Shown piece by piece: positions 26,681-36,487 of a DNA stretch of 64,000 nucleotides. The position numbers and the translations under genes were made by a program. Each line of letters opens with the position of its first letter. Within the stretch, counting starts at the first letter, position 1. A model generated the notes under the pieces. That model was not told where the DNA came from, searched no databases, and was given only the letters and a program-made list of their open reading frames with translations. The stretch covers positions 2,108,001-2,172,000 of the forward strand of contig CP152408.1 in the NCBI GenBank assembly GCA_038961845.1. The letters run 5' to 3'. The stretch is from Xylophilus sp. GW821-FHT01B05 (lineage in GTDB: Bacteria > Pseudomonadota > Gammaproteobacteria > Burkholderiales > Burkholderiaceae_C).

Positions 26681-27778
26681 TCAACTACCTACAGGGTAGG
26701 TGCCCAGCACCTTGTAGAACGCGCAGATCTTGCGCAGTTCTTCCAGCGCCTGGGCCACGTTGGGCTGCGAGGGGTGGCCGTCGAGGTCGATGTAGAAGTA
26801 GTAGTCCCACTGGCCAGTACGGGCCGGGCGCGACTCGAAACGGGTCATGGACACGCCGTGGTTCTTCAGCGGCATCAGCAGGTCGTGCACCGCGCCGGGC
26901 TGGTTGGGCACGGACACCACCAGGCTGGTGCAGTCCTTGCCCGTGGCCGGTGGCGTGGCCAGCGTTTGCGGCAGGCAGATCACGGCAAAGCGGGTGCGGT
27001 TGTAGGCGTCGTCCTGGATCGCGTGGGACACGATGTGCAGGCCAAACTGCGTGGCCGCGCGCTCGCTCGCGATGCCAGCCCAGGCCGGGTTGGTGGCAGC
27101 CAGGCGCGCGCCTTCGGCATTGCTGGACACCGGGCGGCGTTCGGCATGCGGCAGGTGCTTGGACAGCCAGGCCTGGCACTGCGCCAGCGCTTGCGGATGG
27201 GCCAGCACGGCCTCGATGCCGTCGAGCGAATCGCTCTGGCGCAGCAGGTTGTGGCGCACCAGCAGGCTGACCTCGCCCACGATGTGGGTGGGCGTGTGCA
27301 GGAACAGGTCGAGCGAGCGGGTGACCACGCCCTCGACCGAGTTCTCGACGCCGACCACGCCGTACTGCGCGCTACCGGCGGCCGTGGCGTGGAACACCTC
27401 GTCGAAGTTGGCGCAGTACACCAAGTCGGCTGCGCCGCCAAAGAATTCGACCGCAGCCTGCTCGCAGAAGGTGCCGGCCGGGCCGAGTACGGCCACCCGC
27501 TGCGGCGACTCCAGCGCCAGGCAGGCCGACATGATCTCGCGCCAGACGGCGGCCACGTGCTGGCTCTTGAGTGGGCCGGGGTTGGTGGTCTGGATCTTCT
27601 CGATCACCTGGGCCACGCGGTCCGGGCGGAAGAAGGGCGTGCCTTCGCGTTTCTTGAGCTCGCCCACCTGCTCGGCCACGCGCGCGCGGTCATTGAGCAG
27701 GCGTAGTAGTTGTGCATCCAATGAGTCGATCTGCACGCGCAGATCGGCCAGGGTGAGTCCGGTAGGTAGTTCGCTCAT
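26681..27778 (-). CDS. pheA: Chorismate mutase / prephenate dehydratase (P-protein)
   Basis: A 365-residue bifunctional enzyme for phenylalanine synthesis. Residues 1 to about 90 are an AroQ-type chorismate mutase ([31 protein letters not shown]). Residues about 93-275 are prephenate dehydratase ([20 protein letters not shown], and NRTRFAVI with the catalytic TRF triplet). Residues about 285-360 are a phenylalanine-sensing ACT domain ([17 protein letters not shown], then FESRPAR with the ESRP motif). The ATG overlaps the serC stop by four bases. No leader-peptide attenuator is seen. Confidence 0.95.
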   Translation of the reverse strand: MSELPTGLTLADLRVQIDSLDAQLLRLLNDRARVAEQVGELKKREGTPFFRPDRVAQVIEKIQTTNPGPLKSQHVAAVWREIMSACLALESPQRVAVLGPAGTFCEQAAVEFFGGAADLVYCANFDEVFHATAAGSAQYGVVGVENSVEGVVTRSLDLFLHTPTHIVGEVSLLVRHNLLRQSDSLDGIEAVLAHPQALAQCQAWLSKHLPHAERRPVSSNAEGARLAATNPAWAGIASERAATQFGLHIVSHAIQDDAYNRTRFAVICLPQTLATPPATGKDCTSLVVSVPNQPGAVHDLLMPLKNHGVSMTRFESRPARTGQWDYYFYIDLDGHPSQPNVAQALEELRKICAFYKVLGTYPVGS

Positions 27779-28881
27779 GCCTGTGTTTTTTCGAAGTCGT
27801 GCAGGTAATCAACCAGCGCTTGCACGCCCGCCAGGGGCATGGCGTTGTAGATGCTGGCGCGCATGCCGCCGACCGACTTGTGGCCTTTGAGCTGCAGCAG
27901 GCCGCGTGCCTTGGCGCCGGCCAGGAAGGCCTCGTTGCGGCTTTCGTCGCGCAGCAAAAAGGGCACGTTCATGCGCGAGCGGCAGGCCGGGTCGATCGGG
28001 TTCACATACAACTGCGAGTTGTCGATGGCGTCGTACAACAGCTTGGCCTTGGCGATGTTGCGGGCTTCCAGTGCGGCAACGCCGTGCAGGCCGCCTTCGG
28101 TCTGGCGCTTGAGCCACTGGAAGGTCAAGCCGGCGATGTAGATGCCCCAGGTCGGCGGCGTGTTGAACATTGACTCGTGCTCGGCCACCACCTTGTAGTC
28201 GAAGGCACTTGGGCAGGCGGGCAGGGCGTGGCCTAGCAGGTCTTCGCGCACCACCACCAGCGTCAGGCCGGCCGGGCCGAGGTTCTTCTGCGCGCCGCCA
28301 AAGGCCAGGCCCACGCGCGACCAGTCCACCGGCCGCGAGGCGACGTGGGACGAGAAATCGATCACCAGCGGCACATCGCTGCCCAGCGCCTTCAGGTCAG
28401 GCAACTGCTGGAATTCGACACCGTGAATGGTCTCGTTGCTGCACAGGTGCAGGTAGCTCGCGCCGGGGCTCAGCTTCCAGCTGGCCGGGTTCGGGATGCT
28501 GTGGAAGCCATCGGCCTCGCCGCTCGCCGCCACGTTGGCGCTGCAGTAGCGGCGTGCCTCCTTGATCGACTTCTGGCTCCAGCTACCGGTGACGACAAAG
28601 TCCGCCGTACCGCCGCGCGACAGGTTCAGCGGCACGATGGCGTTCTCAGCCAGGCCACCGCCTTGCATGAACAAGATGCGGAAGTTGGCAGGTACCGCCA
28701 GCAATTCGCGCAGATCAGCTTCGGCCTGCTGGTAGATCGAGATGAACTCCTTGCCGCGGTGGCTCATCTCCATCACGCTCATGCCGCTGCCGTGCCAGTC
28801 GAGCATCTCGGCCGCAGCTTGCTGCAGCACTTCTTCGGGGATGGCTGCCGGGCCGGCAGAGAAGTTGTAGGGACGGGTCAT
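27775..28881 (-). CDS. serC: Phosphoserine aminotransferase
   Basis: A 368-residue PLP enzyme that makes phosphoserine (and acts in pyridoxal phosphate synthesis). [20 protein letters not shown] is the family start, and [20 protein letters not shown] contains the PLP-binding Lys near residue 198. I place the start at 28881; a further in-frame start exists 5 codons upstream. Repeat copy E begins only a dozen bases upstream, so it separates serC from gyrA and must be transcribed if the two genes share a message. Confidence 0.95.
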   Translation of the reverse strand: MTRPYNFSAGPAAIPEEVLQQAAAEMLDWHGSGMSVMEMSHRGKEFISIYQQAEADLRELLAVPANFRILFMQGGGLAENAIVPLNLSRGGTADFVVTGSWSQKSIKEARRYCSANVAASGEADGFHSIPNPASWKLSPGASYLHLCSNETIHGVEFQQLPDLKALGSDVPLVIDFSSHVASRPVDWSRVGLAFGGAQKNLGPAGLTLVVVREDLLGHALPACPSAFDYKVVAEHESMFNTPPTWGIYIAGLTFQWLKRQTEGGLHGVAALEARNIAKAKLLYDAIDNSQLYVNPIDPACRSRMNVPFLLRDESRNEAFLAGAKARGLLQLKGHKSVGGMRASIYNAMPLAGVQALVDYLHDFEKTQA

Positions 28882-28892
28882 CGGGCTCGCAA

Positions 28893-28960
28893 CCAATTTC
28901 TAATGAAATATGCCTTAAGCCGTTGACTGGCGCCGGCTTATAGCTATAAAAAATGTAGTG
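28893..28960 (+). repeat. Dispersed palindromic repeat, copy E
   Basis: A 68 bp copy between serC and gyrA, containing GAAATATGCCTTAAGCCG and GGCTTATAGCTATAAAAAA. Its hairpin arms are AAGCCG (28917-28922) and CGGCTT (28934-28939). Confidence 0.8.
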
Positions 28961-28997
28961 TCGCGCGGCATGGTTGCCGCGCGACAGGGGCGGGTAA

Positions 28998-31664
28998 TCA
29001 GCTGGCGTCGTCGCCGTCAGACGGGCTGCTGCCGTCCGGCGTCTCGGTGCCCGTGTCGCCTTCTTCGGCGGCGCCTGGGTTGGCATCGTTCTCGACGATG
29101 CGTTGCAGCCCGGACAGGCGCGAGCCCTCGTCCAGCCCGATCAGCGTCACGCCCTGCGTGGCGCGGCCCAACTCGCGGATCTCAGAGACGCGGGTGCGCA
29201 CCAGCACGCCGCGGTCGGTGATCAGCATGATCTCGTCGTCGGCATGCACCAGCGTGGCGGCGACGACCTTGCCGTTGCGCTCGCTCTGTTGGATGGCGAT
29301 CATGCCCTTGGTGCCACGGCCGTGGCGGGTGTATTCGGTGATCGGCGTGCGCTTGCCGTAGCCGTTGACGGTGGCGGTCAGCACCGATTGCTGCTCGTCT
29401 TCCGCCACCAGCATGGCGATCACGCCCTGGCCGTCTTCCAGCGTCATGCCACGCACGCCACGGGCGTTGCGGCCGAGCGGGCGCACGTCGTTCTCGTCGA
29501 AGCGCACGGCCTTGCCGCCATCGCTGAACAGCATCACATCGTGCTGGCCGTCGGTCAGTGCGGCGCCGATCAGGTAGTCGCCTTCATCGAGGTTGACGGC
29601 GATGATGCCGGCCTTGCGCGGGTTGCTGAATTCGTCCAGCGCGGTCTTCTTGACCGTGCCCATCGAGGTCGCCATGAACACGTACTGGTCGGCGGGGAAG
29701 GTGCGCTTGTCGCCGGTCAGCGGCAGCACCACATTGATCTTCTCGCCCTCCTGCAGCGGGAACATGTTGACGATCGGCCGACCGCGCGAGCCGCGCGAAC
29801 CCGCCGGCACTTCCCAGACCTTGAGCCAGTAAAGCCGGCCGCGGTTGGAGAAGCACAGGATGTAGTCGTGCGTGTTGGCGATGAAGAGCTGGTCGACCCA
29901 GTCGTCTTCCTTGGTCTGCGTTGCCTGCTTGCCGCGGCCGCCGCGTTTTTGCGCGCGGTACTCGTTCAGCGGCTGGCTCTTGATGTAGCCGGTGTGGCTG
30001 AGCGTCACGACCATGTCGGTCGGCGTGATCAGGTCTTCGGTGGAGAGATCAAAGGAGCTGTGCTCCACCAGGCTGCGGCGCGCGCCGAGCTTGCTCTGGC
30101 CGAACTCGGTCCGGATGGTGGTCAGTTCGTCGCCAATGATGGCCGACACGCGCTCTGGCTTGGCCAGGATGTCGAGCAGGTCTTCGATGACCGACATCAC
30201 ATCCTTGTACTCGGAGACGATCTTGTCCTGCTCCAGCCCGGTCAGGCGTTGCAGGCGCATCTGCAGGATTTCCTGGGCCTGGGTTTCGGACAGGCGATAG
30301 AGGCCATCGCCGCCCATGCCGAAATTGGCTTCCAGGCCTTCAGGGCGGTAGTCGTCGGCATTGATCACGCCGCCATCGGCGCGCGTGCGGGTGAGCATCT
30401 CGCGCACCAGCTTGCTGTCCCACGGGCGTGCCATCAGCTCGGCCTTGGCCACTGGCGGCGTTGGTGCGCTGCGGATGATGGCAATGAAGTCATCGATGTT
30501 CGCCAGCGCCACCGCCAGGCCTTCGAGCACGTGGCCGCGATCGCGCGCCTTGCGCAGCTCGAACACGGTGCGACGCGTCACCACTTCGCGGCGGTGCTGC
30601 AGGAAGACCGAGATCAGGTCCTTCAGGTTGCACAGGCGCGGCTGGCCGTCCACCAGCGCCACCATGTTGATGCCGAAGGTGTCCTGCAGCTGGGTCTGCT
30701 TGTAGAGGTTGTTGAGGATCACCTCGGGCACTTCGCCGCGCTTCAACTCAATCACCAGGCGCATGCCGGATTTGTCCGACTCATCCTGGATGTGGCTGAT
30801 GCCCTCGATCTTCTTCTCGTGCACCAGCTCGGCCATGCGTTCCTGCAAGGTCTTCTTGTTGACCTGGTAGGGCAGCTCGTCCACGATGATCGCCTGGCGC
30901 TGGCCGCGATCGATGTCCTCGAAGTGGCACTTGGCGCGCATCACCACCTTGCCGCGGCCGGTGCGGTAGCCGTCCTTCACGCCATTGATGCCGTAGATGA
31001 TGCCGGCCGTGGGGAAGTCGGGCGCTGGGATGATCTCCATCAAATCATCGATGGTGGCCTCGGGGTGGCGCAGCAGGTGCAGGCAGGCGTCCACCACCTC
31101 GTTCAGGTTGTGCGGCGGGATATTGGTGGCCATGCCCACCGCGATACCGGCCGAACCGTTGACCAGCAGGTTGGGCAGCTTGCTCGGCAGTACCAGCGGC
31201 TCCCGCTCGCTGCCGTCGTAATTGGGGCCGAAGTCGACGGTTTCCTTGTCGATATCGCCCAGCATCTCGTGGGCGATCTTGGCCAGGCGGATTTCCGTAT
31301 AGCGCATGGCCGCGGCGTTGTCGCCGTCGACCGAGCCGAAATTGCCCTGGCCGTCGACCAGCATGTGGCGCAGCGAGAAATCCTGCGCCATGCGCACGAT
31401 GGTGTCGTACACCGCACTGTCGCCGTGCGGGTGATATTTACCAATCACATCGCCGACGATACGGGCCGACTTCTTGTAGGGCCGGTTCCAGTCGTTGTTG
31501 AGTTCGTGCATGGCGAACAGCACGCGGCGATGCACCGGCTTTAAGCCATCACGTGCATCAGGCAGCGCACGCCCCACGATTACGCTCATGGCGTAATCGA
31601 GGTAGCTGCGCCGCATTTCCTCTTCAAGACTGATGGGCAGCGTTTCTTTGGCGAACTGGGTCAT
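28998..31664 (-). CDS. gyrA: DNA gyrase subunit A
   Basis: An 888-residue type II topoisomerase subunit that breaks and reseals DNA while GyrB drives negative supercoiling. The catalytic Tyr122 lies in [10 protein letters not shown]. The quinolone-resistance region reads [16 protein letters not shown], with Ser83 and Asp87 as in susceptible E. coli. QKRGGRGK is the GyrA box that separates gyrase from topoisomerase IV. The C-terminus after about residue 860 is an acidic tail, typical of the family. It heads the minus-strand cluster and is divergent from ompA. Confidence 0.98.
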   Translation of the reverse strand: MTQFAKETLPISLEEEMRRSYLDYAMSVIVGRALPDARDGLKPVHRRVLFAMHELNNDWNRPYKKSARIVGDVIGKYHPHGDSAVYDTIVRMAQDFSLRHMLVDGQGNFGSVDGDNAAAMRYTEIRLAKIAHEMLGDIDKETVDFGPNYDGSEREPLVLPSKLPNLLVNGSAGIAVGMATNIPPHNLNEVVDACLHLLRHPEATIDDLMEIIPAPDFPTAGIIYGINGVKDGYRTGRGKVVMRAKCHFEDIDRGQRQAIIVDELPYQVNKKTLQERMAELVHEKKIEGISHIQDESDKSGMRLVIELKRGEVPEVILNNLYKQTQLQDTFGINMVALVDGQPRLCNLKDLISVFLQHRREVVTRRTVFELRKARDRGHVLEGLAVALANIDDFIAIIRSAPTPPVAKAELMARPWDSKLVREMLTRTRADGGVINADDYRPEGLEANFGMGGDGLYRLSETQAQEILQMRLQRLTGLEQDKIVSEYKDVMSVIEDLLDILAKPERVSAIIGDELTTIRTEFGQSKLGARRSLVEHSSFDLSTEDLITPTDMVVTLSHTGYIKSQPLNEYRAQKRGGRGKQATQTKEDDWVDQLFIANTHDYILCFSNRGRLYWLKVWEVPAGSRGSRGRPIVNMFPLQEGEKINVVLPLTGDKRTFPADQYVFMATSMGTVKKTALDEFSNPRKAGIIAVNLDEGDYLIGAALTDGQHDVMLFSDGGKAVRFDENDVRPLGRNARGVRGMTLEDGQGVIAMLVAEDEQQSVLTATVNGYGKRTPITEYTRHGRGTKGMIAIQQSERNGKVVAATLVHADDEIMLITDRGVLVRTRVSEIRELGRATQGVTLIGLDEGSRLSGLQRIVENDANPGAAEEGDTGTETPDGSSPSDGDDAS

Positions 31665-31891
31665 GAAGAGCGGGCTTTACGGCGGAAGGAGGGGCGATTT
31701 TACGGGCAAGTCGCTGTCGTGCAGCCGCAACACAAAGCCGTGAATGAGTCGCCGTCCTACGATAGGCGTGCCGTTTTGGCCACGATTCCCCAGGGGGCTA
31801 TGGCACAATGAATTCAACGTTTTTGGTGATGGTCACTGACGACGTACTGAAATCGCAGCGCGGCTGCGGCTTTTTCCCCAAGAGGAGAACC

Positions 31892-32557
31892 ATGAAGAAA
31901 CTGAACAAAGTAGCGATGTTGTTTGCCGCTGCAGCGCTCGCCTCCGCCGCTGGCGCCCAGACCCGTGTCACTGCAGCCAACGACGGCAGCACGATCGACA
32001 ACTGGCAAAACGGCACGGGCGAACTGGTGTGGAAGAACGGCACCAATGAGTACTGCTGGCGCGATGCCAACTGGACCCCCGCTACTGCAGCCAAGGGTTG
32101 CGACGGTGCTCTGGTTCCCGTAGCCGCTGCTCCTGCACCTGCTGTTGTTCCGCCGGCACCCCCGGTTGCGCAAGCACCCGCAGCGCCCGCACCGCCGGTC
32201 GCCAGCAAGGTGACCTACGCTGCTGATGCGTTCTTCGACTTCGACAAGTCTGTGCTCAAGCCAGAAGGTCGCGCCAAGCTGGACGACCTGGTCGGCAAGG
32301 TCAAGGGTGTCAACCTCGAAGTGATCATCGCTGTCGGTCACACCGACTCCGTTGGTTCCGTTGCCTACAACCAAAAGCTGTCGGTCCGCCGCGCTGAAGC
32401 CGTCAAGGGCTACCTCGTGTCCAAGGGCATCGAGAAGAACCGCGTGTACACCGAAGGCAAGGGCAAGAGCCAGCCAGTTGCAGATAACAAGACTGCTGCC
32501 GGCCGCGCCCAAAACCGCCGCGTGGAAATCGAAGTGGTCGGTACCCGCGCCAACTAA
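31892..32557 (+). CDS. ompA: OmpA-family outer membrane protein
   Basis: A 221-residue exported protein. The signal peptide [13 protein letters not shown] ends before QTRVT. The mature N-terminus (about 55 residues) has a Trp-rich segment with two Cys ([10 protein letters not shown] and KGCDGAL). A Pro/Ala hinge follows, then an OmpA C-terminal peptidoglycan-binding domain ([52 protein letters not shown], with the Asp and Arg that hold diaminopimelate). The ATG at 31892 follows AGAGGAG. It lacks the eight-stranded barrel of E. coli OmpA, so it is a short anchor protein. A strong terminator follows. Confidence 0.92.
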   Translation: MKKLNKVAMLFAAAALASAAGAQTRVTAANDGSTIDNWQNGTGELVWKNGTNEYCWRDANWTPATAAKGCDGALVPVAAAPAPAVVPPAPPVAQAPAAPAPPVASKVTYAADAFFDFDKSVLKPEGRAKLDDLVGKVKGVNLEVIIAVGHTDSVGSVAYNQKLSVRRAEAVKGYLVSKGIEKNRVYTEGKGKSQPVADNKTAAGRAQNRRVEIEVVGTRAN

Positions 32558-32573
32558 TCCCTCCAGGATTAAC

Positions 32574-32608
32574 AAAAAGCCTGCAAGCTTCGGCTTGCGG
32601 GCTTTTTT
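32574..32608 (+). terminator. Intrinsic terminator after ompA
   Basis: GCCTGCAAGC, loop TTCG, then GCTTGCGGGC and six T, preceded by five A. It ends the ompA message 17 bases after its stop. Confidence 0.92.
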
Positions 32609-32634
32609 CATTCTTGGTCGTGGAAAATGCAGTT

Positions 32635-33354
32635 ATGAGCGCAAACCTGAATGTTGATCCGGCCGAGTTGGCCAAATTCTCCGAGCTGGCCCACCGTTGG
32701 TGGGACCCGGAAAGCGAGTTTCGGCCACTACACCAGATCAACCCGCTGCGGCTGGGTTGGATCGAGTCCAGCGCCGCTCTGGCTGGTCGCAAGGTGCTGG
32801 ATGTGGGCTGCGGCGGCGGCATCCTGGCTGATGCCATGGCGCGTCGCGGGGCGCAGGTGCTGGGCATAGACCTGGCCTCCAAATCGCTCAAGGTGGCACG
32901 CCTGCATGCGCTGGAGGCACAGACCGGTGGCGTGGAGTACCGTGAGGTGAGTGCCGAGGCGTTGGCCATTGAGCAGCCCGGGCAGTACGACGTTGTGACC
33001 TGCATGGAGATGCTGGAGCATGTGCCTGAGCCGGCTTCCATCGTGCGCGCCTGCAGCACCCTGGTGAAGCCGGGAGGCTGGGTGTTTTTCTCGACCATCA
33101 ACCGCAACACCAAGTCCTTCCTGCTGGCAATTCTGGGGGCGGAGTACCTGCTCAATCTGCTGCCGCGCGGGACGCATGAGTACGCGCGGCTGATCCGTCC
33201 CAGTGAGCTGGCAGGTTTCTGCCGCGAGGCGGGCCTGGAGGCGCACCATGCGCGTGGCTTGCAGCACAACCCGCTGACGGGCCGTTACTGGCTGAGTGAC
33301 GACACCAGCGTCAACTACCTTATGGCGACCCGGCGTCCGGCGGTGGCGGAGTAA
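32635..33354 (+). CDS. ubiG: Ubiquinone biosynthesis O-methyltransferase
   Basis: A 239-residue SAM-dependent methyltransferase that carries out both O-methylations in ubiquinone synthesis, at the membrane face. The start [23 protein letters not shown] motif [32 protein letters not shown] and [13 protein letters not shown] are all typical of UbiG. Length matches E. coli (240). The ATG at 32635 sits 27 bases after the ompA terminator; an earlier in-frame start would overlap that terminator. Its stop overlaps the next gene (TAATG). Confidence 0.95.
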   Translation: MSANLNVDPAELAKFSELAHRWWDPESEFRPLHQINPLRLGWIESSAALAGRKVLDVGCGGGILADAMARRGAQVLGIDLASKSLKVARLHALEAQTGGVEYREVSAEALAIEQPGQYDVVTCMEMLEHVPEPASIVRACSTLVKPGGWVFFSTINRNTKSFLLAILGAEYLLNLLPRGTHEYARLIRPSELAGFCREAGLEAHHARGLQHNPLTGRYWLSDDTSVNYLMATRRPAVAE

Positions 33355-34025
33355 TGGCTCAGTTCTCTGATATCCATGCCGTGCTGTTCGACCTTGATGG
33401 CACCCTGATAGACAGCGCGCCGGATCTGGGGGCTGCGGCCGACCAGATGCGCACCGTGCGCGGTTTGCCCTCGCTGCCGCTGGAGCGTTATCGCCCCATG
33501 GCGGGTGCTGGCGCCCGGGGCATGCTGGCGGAGGCTTTTGGCATGACGCCCGAGCATCCCGACTTTGCCGCCATGCGCGAGGAGTTCTTCGTTAACTATG
33601 AGCGCCGCATGACCGAGTGCACCTACGCGTTCGATGGCGTGACCGACCTGCTGCAGGCGCTGGCCACCCTCGGGCTGCCCTGGGGCATCGTGACCAACAA
33701 GGCTTCGCGCTTCACCGATCCTTTGGTACGGGCCATGCCCTTGCTGACGCCGGCACGCGCCGTGGTCAGCGGCGACACCACGCCGCATGCCAAGCCGCAC
33801 CCCGCGCCGCTGCTGGAGGCCGCGCGCCGCATGGGGGTGGAGCCGTCCCGCTGTGTGTACGTGGGCGACGACGAGCGCGACATCATCGCTGGCCGCGCCG
33901 CCGGCATGGCGACTGTGGCGGCGGGTTGGGGCTACCTCGGCCACAAGGGCGGCCCAGCCACCTGGGATGCGCATGCTGTCATCAATTTGCCGCAAGAGCT
34001 CTTGCAATGGCTGCCAAGGGCTTAA
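33354..34025 (+). CDS. gph: HAD phosphatase, Gph-type (phosphoglycolate phosphatase or MupP)
   Basis: A 223-residue haloacid-dehalogenase phosphatase. Motif I is FDLDGTLIDSAPDLG with the nucleophile and acid/base Asp pair, motif II is IVTNKASR, motif III includes KPHPAPLLEA, and motif IV is VGDDERDIIAG. It would be annotated as phosphoglycolate phosphatase by homology. However, placement directly after ubiG near gyrA-serC-pheA is the same context as pseudomonad MupP, the N-acetylmuramate 6-phosphate phosphatase of cell-wall recycling, so that activity is a real alternative. The start overlaps the ubiG stop. The end of the gene contains the likely ssrA promoter. Confidence 0.88.
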   Translation: MAQFSDIHAVLFDLDGTLIDSAPDLGAAADQMRTVRGLPSLPLERYRPMAGAGARGMLAEAFGMTPEHPDFAAMREEFFVNYERRMTECTYAFDGVTDLLQALATLGLPWGIVTNKASRFTDPLVRAMPLLTPARAVVSGDTTPHAKPHPAPLLEAARRMGVEPSRCVYVGDDERDIIAGRAAGMATVAAGWGYLGHKGGPATWDAHAVINLPQELLQWLPRA

Positions 34026-34028
34026 AAT
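34001..34028 (+). promoter_or_regulatory. Likely ssrA promoter inside the end of gph
   Basis: CTTGCA (34001-34006) and TAAAAT (34023-34028) are separated by 16 bases and lie just before the mature tmRNA 5' end at 34038. The gph stop codon forms the first half of the -10 element. Confidence 0.5.
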
Positions 34029-34037
34029 AGCGAGCTT

Positions 34038-34424
34038 GGGGCTGCATTGGTTTCGACGTGGGTTCGGAATCGCAGCGGTGCATGTCGAGCTCAGTGCGCT
34101 CGTAAATCAGACTGAAACAAACTAACTGCAAACGACGAACGTTTCGCACTCGCCGCTTAATTGCCGGTGAGCTTTGCAACAGCAGGCCGATGGGCTGGGC
34201 AAGGGGGTTCTAGAGCAATCTAGCGCCTCCCGGCTGCAAAGATAATTACATGGGCTGGCTCCGATCCGGGTACCTTGGGTCGGGGCAAGAAAATAGGGTA
34301 CTGGCGGCCGGTGTAGCGTGCGACTGCGCGACACCGGTGGCGAGACTTAAATCAGACCGCTAAACATGTAGATCTGTGCGAAGAAGGCTTGCGGACGGGG
34401 GTTCGAATCCCCCCAGCTCCACCA
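34038..34424 (+). ncRNA. ssrA: Transfer-messenger RNA (tmRNA)
   Basis: A one-piece tmRNA of 387 bases. The 5' end GGGGCTGCATTGGTTTCGAC pairs with the 3' end to form the tRNA-like domain. The 3' end has the T-arm sequence GGTTCGAATCC and finishes in CCACCA, with CCA encoded. The reading frame resumes at GCA (34128) and encodes ANDERFALAA before TAA at 34158-34160; this is the betaproteobacterial degradation tag. tmRNA with SmpB rescues stalled ribosomes and marks the nascent protein for ClpXP. No insertion element is seen at its 3' end, a frequent integration site. Confidence 0.97.
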
Positions 34425-34433
34425 TTCACCTAG

Positions 34434-34469
34434 ACGGAAGTCGTTGGAAATCAACGGCTTCCGTTTTTT
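34434..34469 (+). terminator. Intrinsic terminator of ssrA
   Basis: ACGGAAGTCGTTG, loop GAAAT, then CAACGGCTTCCGT and six T. The 13 bp stem has one G-T pair. It starts 9 bases after the CCA end of tmRNA. Confidence 0.92.
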
Positions 34470-34644
34470 ATTTCCGTCTTGCTTTGCTGTTTCATGGCAA
34501 GAGCGATGGGTGTGGGTTTCTCACATGGGTTTCTGTGCGGCCGGAGTGCCTGCAGAATGGAGCATTGGATTTGGTGGCAAGGGTTGGGTGGCGCTGGCCA
34601 TGGTCACTGTATCCAAAGTCTCAAATTGCCCTATGAGGAGAACC

Positions 34645-35478
34645 ATGTCCAGATTTTTGTCTGCAGCGGCGGTGGCCCTGCTTTTCAACTCATTTGCCAA
34701 CGCGGCTTTGCCGGTGCAGCCATCGCCTGGTGTGTGGGGTTTTGATGCGGAATTGAATGGCAAGCCTGGTCGTGGCTTCCAGCTTGACAAGCAGGGCGGA
34801 GATTTGCTTGTCCTTTCGTATTTCGGCTACCGCGCTGACGGGTCTGCGGTGTTTCTGCAAGCAAGCGGTGTGCAGGTGGGCAACGGCTTTGAGGGAGATC
34901 TGGTCGAATACCAGGGTGGCACTGCACTTGGCGGTTCGCAACGCGACGCGGAGCTTGCTGGCAGCGCGGGGAAGGTTGCGATCTTGTTTGACTCCCCCAC
35001 CGTGGGTTCGATCACCCTGCCTGGCGAGCAACCGCAACGCATCTCGCGGCTCCAGTATGAAAACCTTGCCGGAAGGTTCAACAACAGTTTCTCGCTGGCA
35101 TTCAGCGCACCACCTTCGCCTGGGCAGCCGACATTCGAGACCCAGACGCTTCGGATCAGCGCCAGGAACGGCGAATTCACCATGAGCCAGACTCCTCTTG
35201 GGCAGGCCACACCGGTATGTCAATACACCGGAACATATGTTCCTGTTGGTGACGGAATCGAATCCAGGGGGACATACAGCTGCGCCAATTCGACCCGAGG
35301 GGCTTACCGTACCCAGGACTTCAAGGTCAATGCTTGGGGATTCTTGACGGGCTTGGTCTTCCAGCGGCCCGAGGGTGGAGTGGAGTCGGCCCCGGCGTTC
35401 TACGCGGGCGTATGCCTGGGGGTGGCGATAACCGGTTTTAGCTCCAGGTGCGCGCCGGAAGAGATCAACAGGCCATAG
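34645..35478 (+). CDS. Unrecognised secreted protein
   Basis: A 277-residue protein with a signal peptide (AAAVALLFNSFANA before ALPVQ). I do not recognise a named family. The mature start has GVWGFDAELNGKPGRGFQLD, QGGDLLVLSYFGY and GSAVFLQASG. This resembles a loosely conserved betaproteobacterial pattern (Gly-rich turn, then QG-x2-L, then Y-x4-G-x-P/A-W/F) in exported beta-rich proteins. Four Cys near the C-terminus could make two disulfides. The ATG at 34645 follows GAGGAGAA at 34635-34642. It lies alone between ssrA and a terminator, and appears less GC-rich than its neighbours, so it may have been gained by transfer next to tmRNA. Function unknown. Confidence 0.75.
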   Translation: MSRFLSAAAVALLFNSFANAALPVQPSPGVWGFDAELNGKPGRGFQLDKQGGDLLVLSYFGYRADGSAVFLQASGVQVGNGFEGDLVEYQGGTALGGSQRDAELAGSAGKVAILFDSPTVGSITLPGEQPQRISRLQYENLAGRFNNSFSLAFSAPPSPGQPTFETQTLRISARNGEFTMSQTPLGQATPVCQYTGTYVPVGDGIESRGTYSCANSTRGAYRTQDFKVNAWGFLTGLVFQRPEGGVESAPAFYAGVCLGVAITGFSSRCAPEEINRP

Positions 35479-35562
35479 TGCGCTGACGCCGTCTCGGGTT
35501 GCCGCATTGGCAGGCAGGCGGGGGTGCCGCCATCACGCACGTAGAATGCATCCCATTTTCTG

Positions 35563-35596
35563 AAAAGCCTGCGGATGCCGTTCGTAGGCTTTTTTA
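35563..35596 (+). terminator. Intrinsic terminator between the secreted protein and rsuA-like gene
   Basis: AAAAGCCTGCG, a 9-base loop, then CGTAGGCTTTTTT. It could end the secreted-protein message. A TAGAAT box at 35542-35547 lies just before it, so a very short transcript is also possible. Confidence 0.75.
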
Positions 35597-35646
35597 TTTG
35601 ACCGCAGCGCCGCATCGGTGCCTGTGGGTTGGGTGACTTTGACGCG

Positions 35647-36402
35647 ATGGAACTCCAGGACATTCTTTTCAGCCAGGGCTTTGGTACGCGCCGCGTGTGC
35701 AGCGGCCTGGTGCAGCAGGGCCATGTGCAGGTTCTTACCCGGGAAGAGGGCAGCGCTTTTGCCGATTGCACAGATCCTTGGGCCGAATTTGCGCTTGAGG
35801 GCCTGCGCCTGCGGGTGCAAGGTGTTGAGTGGCAGGTCCATGCCAAAGCCTATCTGATGTTGTACAAGCCGGCGGGCACGGAGTGCTCGCAGAAGCCCTC
35901 GACCTATCCCAGCATCTACACGCTATTGCCGTCGCCTCTGCGGCTGCGCCCGAGCAAGGGGGCGGTGCAGGGCGTGCAGGCGATTGGCCGGCTGGACCAG
36001 GACACCACGGGGCTGCTGCTGCTGACCGACGACGGCCAGTTCATTCACCGCATGGGTTCGCCCAAGCACCATGTGCCCAAGGTCTATGAGGTGACGGCAA
36101 AACATCCGCTGGACGAGGGGCAGGTGGCCAAGCTGTTGGCCGGTGTGGTGTTGGATGATGACCCGAAGCCGGTGCGCGCGGCGGCCTGCGAGATCGTCGG
36201 CACCCCCGGCGAATCGCTGCATCTACGTCTCACGCTGACCGAGGGTAAATACCACCAGGTCAAACGCATGCTGGCGGCGGTGGGCAACCGCGTGGAAGGC
36301 CTGCATCGCTCGCGCATCGGCGGCCTGGAGCTGCCGGCCGATCTGCCGCCCGGCGGCTGGCGCTGGCTGGGTCCGGAAGAGCTTGCGCTGCTGCGGCCCT
36401 GA
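35647..36402 (+). CDS. rsuA: 16S rRNA pseudouridine synthase, RsuA type
   Basis: A 251-residue enzyme that isomerises a uridine in 16S rRNA (position 516 in E. coli RsuA). Residues 1 to about 55 form a diverged S4-like RNA-binding domain. The catalytic motif AIGRLDQDTTGLLLLTDDG holds the nucleophilic Asp, and KVYEVTAKHP and LTEGKYHQVKRMLAAVGN are further family motifs. The ATG at 35647 starts the S4-like part; the frame also opens at 35629. Sequence within RsuA/RluE/RluF-type enzymes is similar, so the exact target base is inferred from size and overall layout. Confidence 0.87.
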   Translation: MELQDILFSQGFGTRRVCSGLVQQGHVQVLTREEGSAFADCTDPWAEFALEGLRLRVQGVEWQVHAKAYLMLYKPAGTECSQKPSTYPSIYTLLPSPLRLRPSKGAVQGVQAIGRLDQDTTGLLLLTDDGQFIHRMGSPKHHVPKVYEVTAKHPLDEGQVAKLLAGVVLDDDPKPVRAAACEIVGTPGESLHLRLTLTEGKYHQVKRMLAAVGNRVEGLHRSRIGGLELPADLPPGGWRWLGPEELALLRP

Positions 36403-36487
36403 GGCTTTGGTAACCGTCTTTACCCCAGGCCGATCGCGCAGTGGGCCCGGCTACACTGGCCGGCTATCTGGAATGCAGTGGGGTTTG

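Noticed and set aside
29103..31544. 813-codon open frame on the plus strand
   Set aside because: It is fully antisense to gyrA, whose motifs are unmistakable; GC-rich codon use keeps the opposite strand open.
34425..34644. Integrated element or att duplication after tmRNA
   Set aside because: No integrase gene and no second copy of the tmRNA 3' end were found; only a terminator and one cargo-like gene follow.
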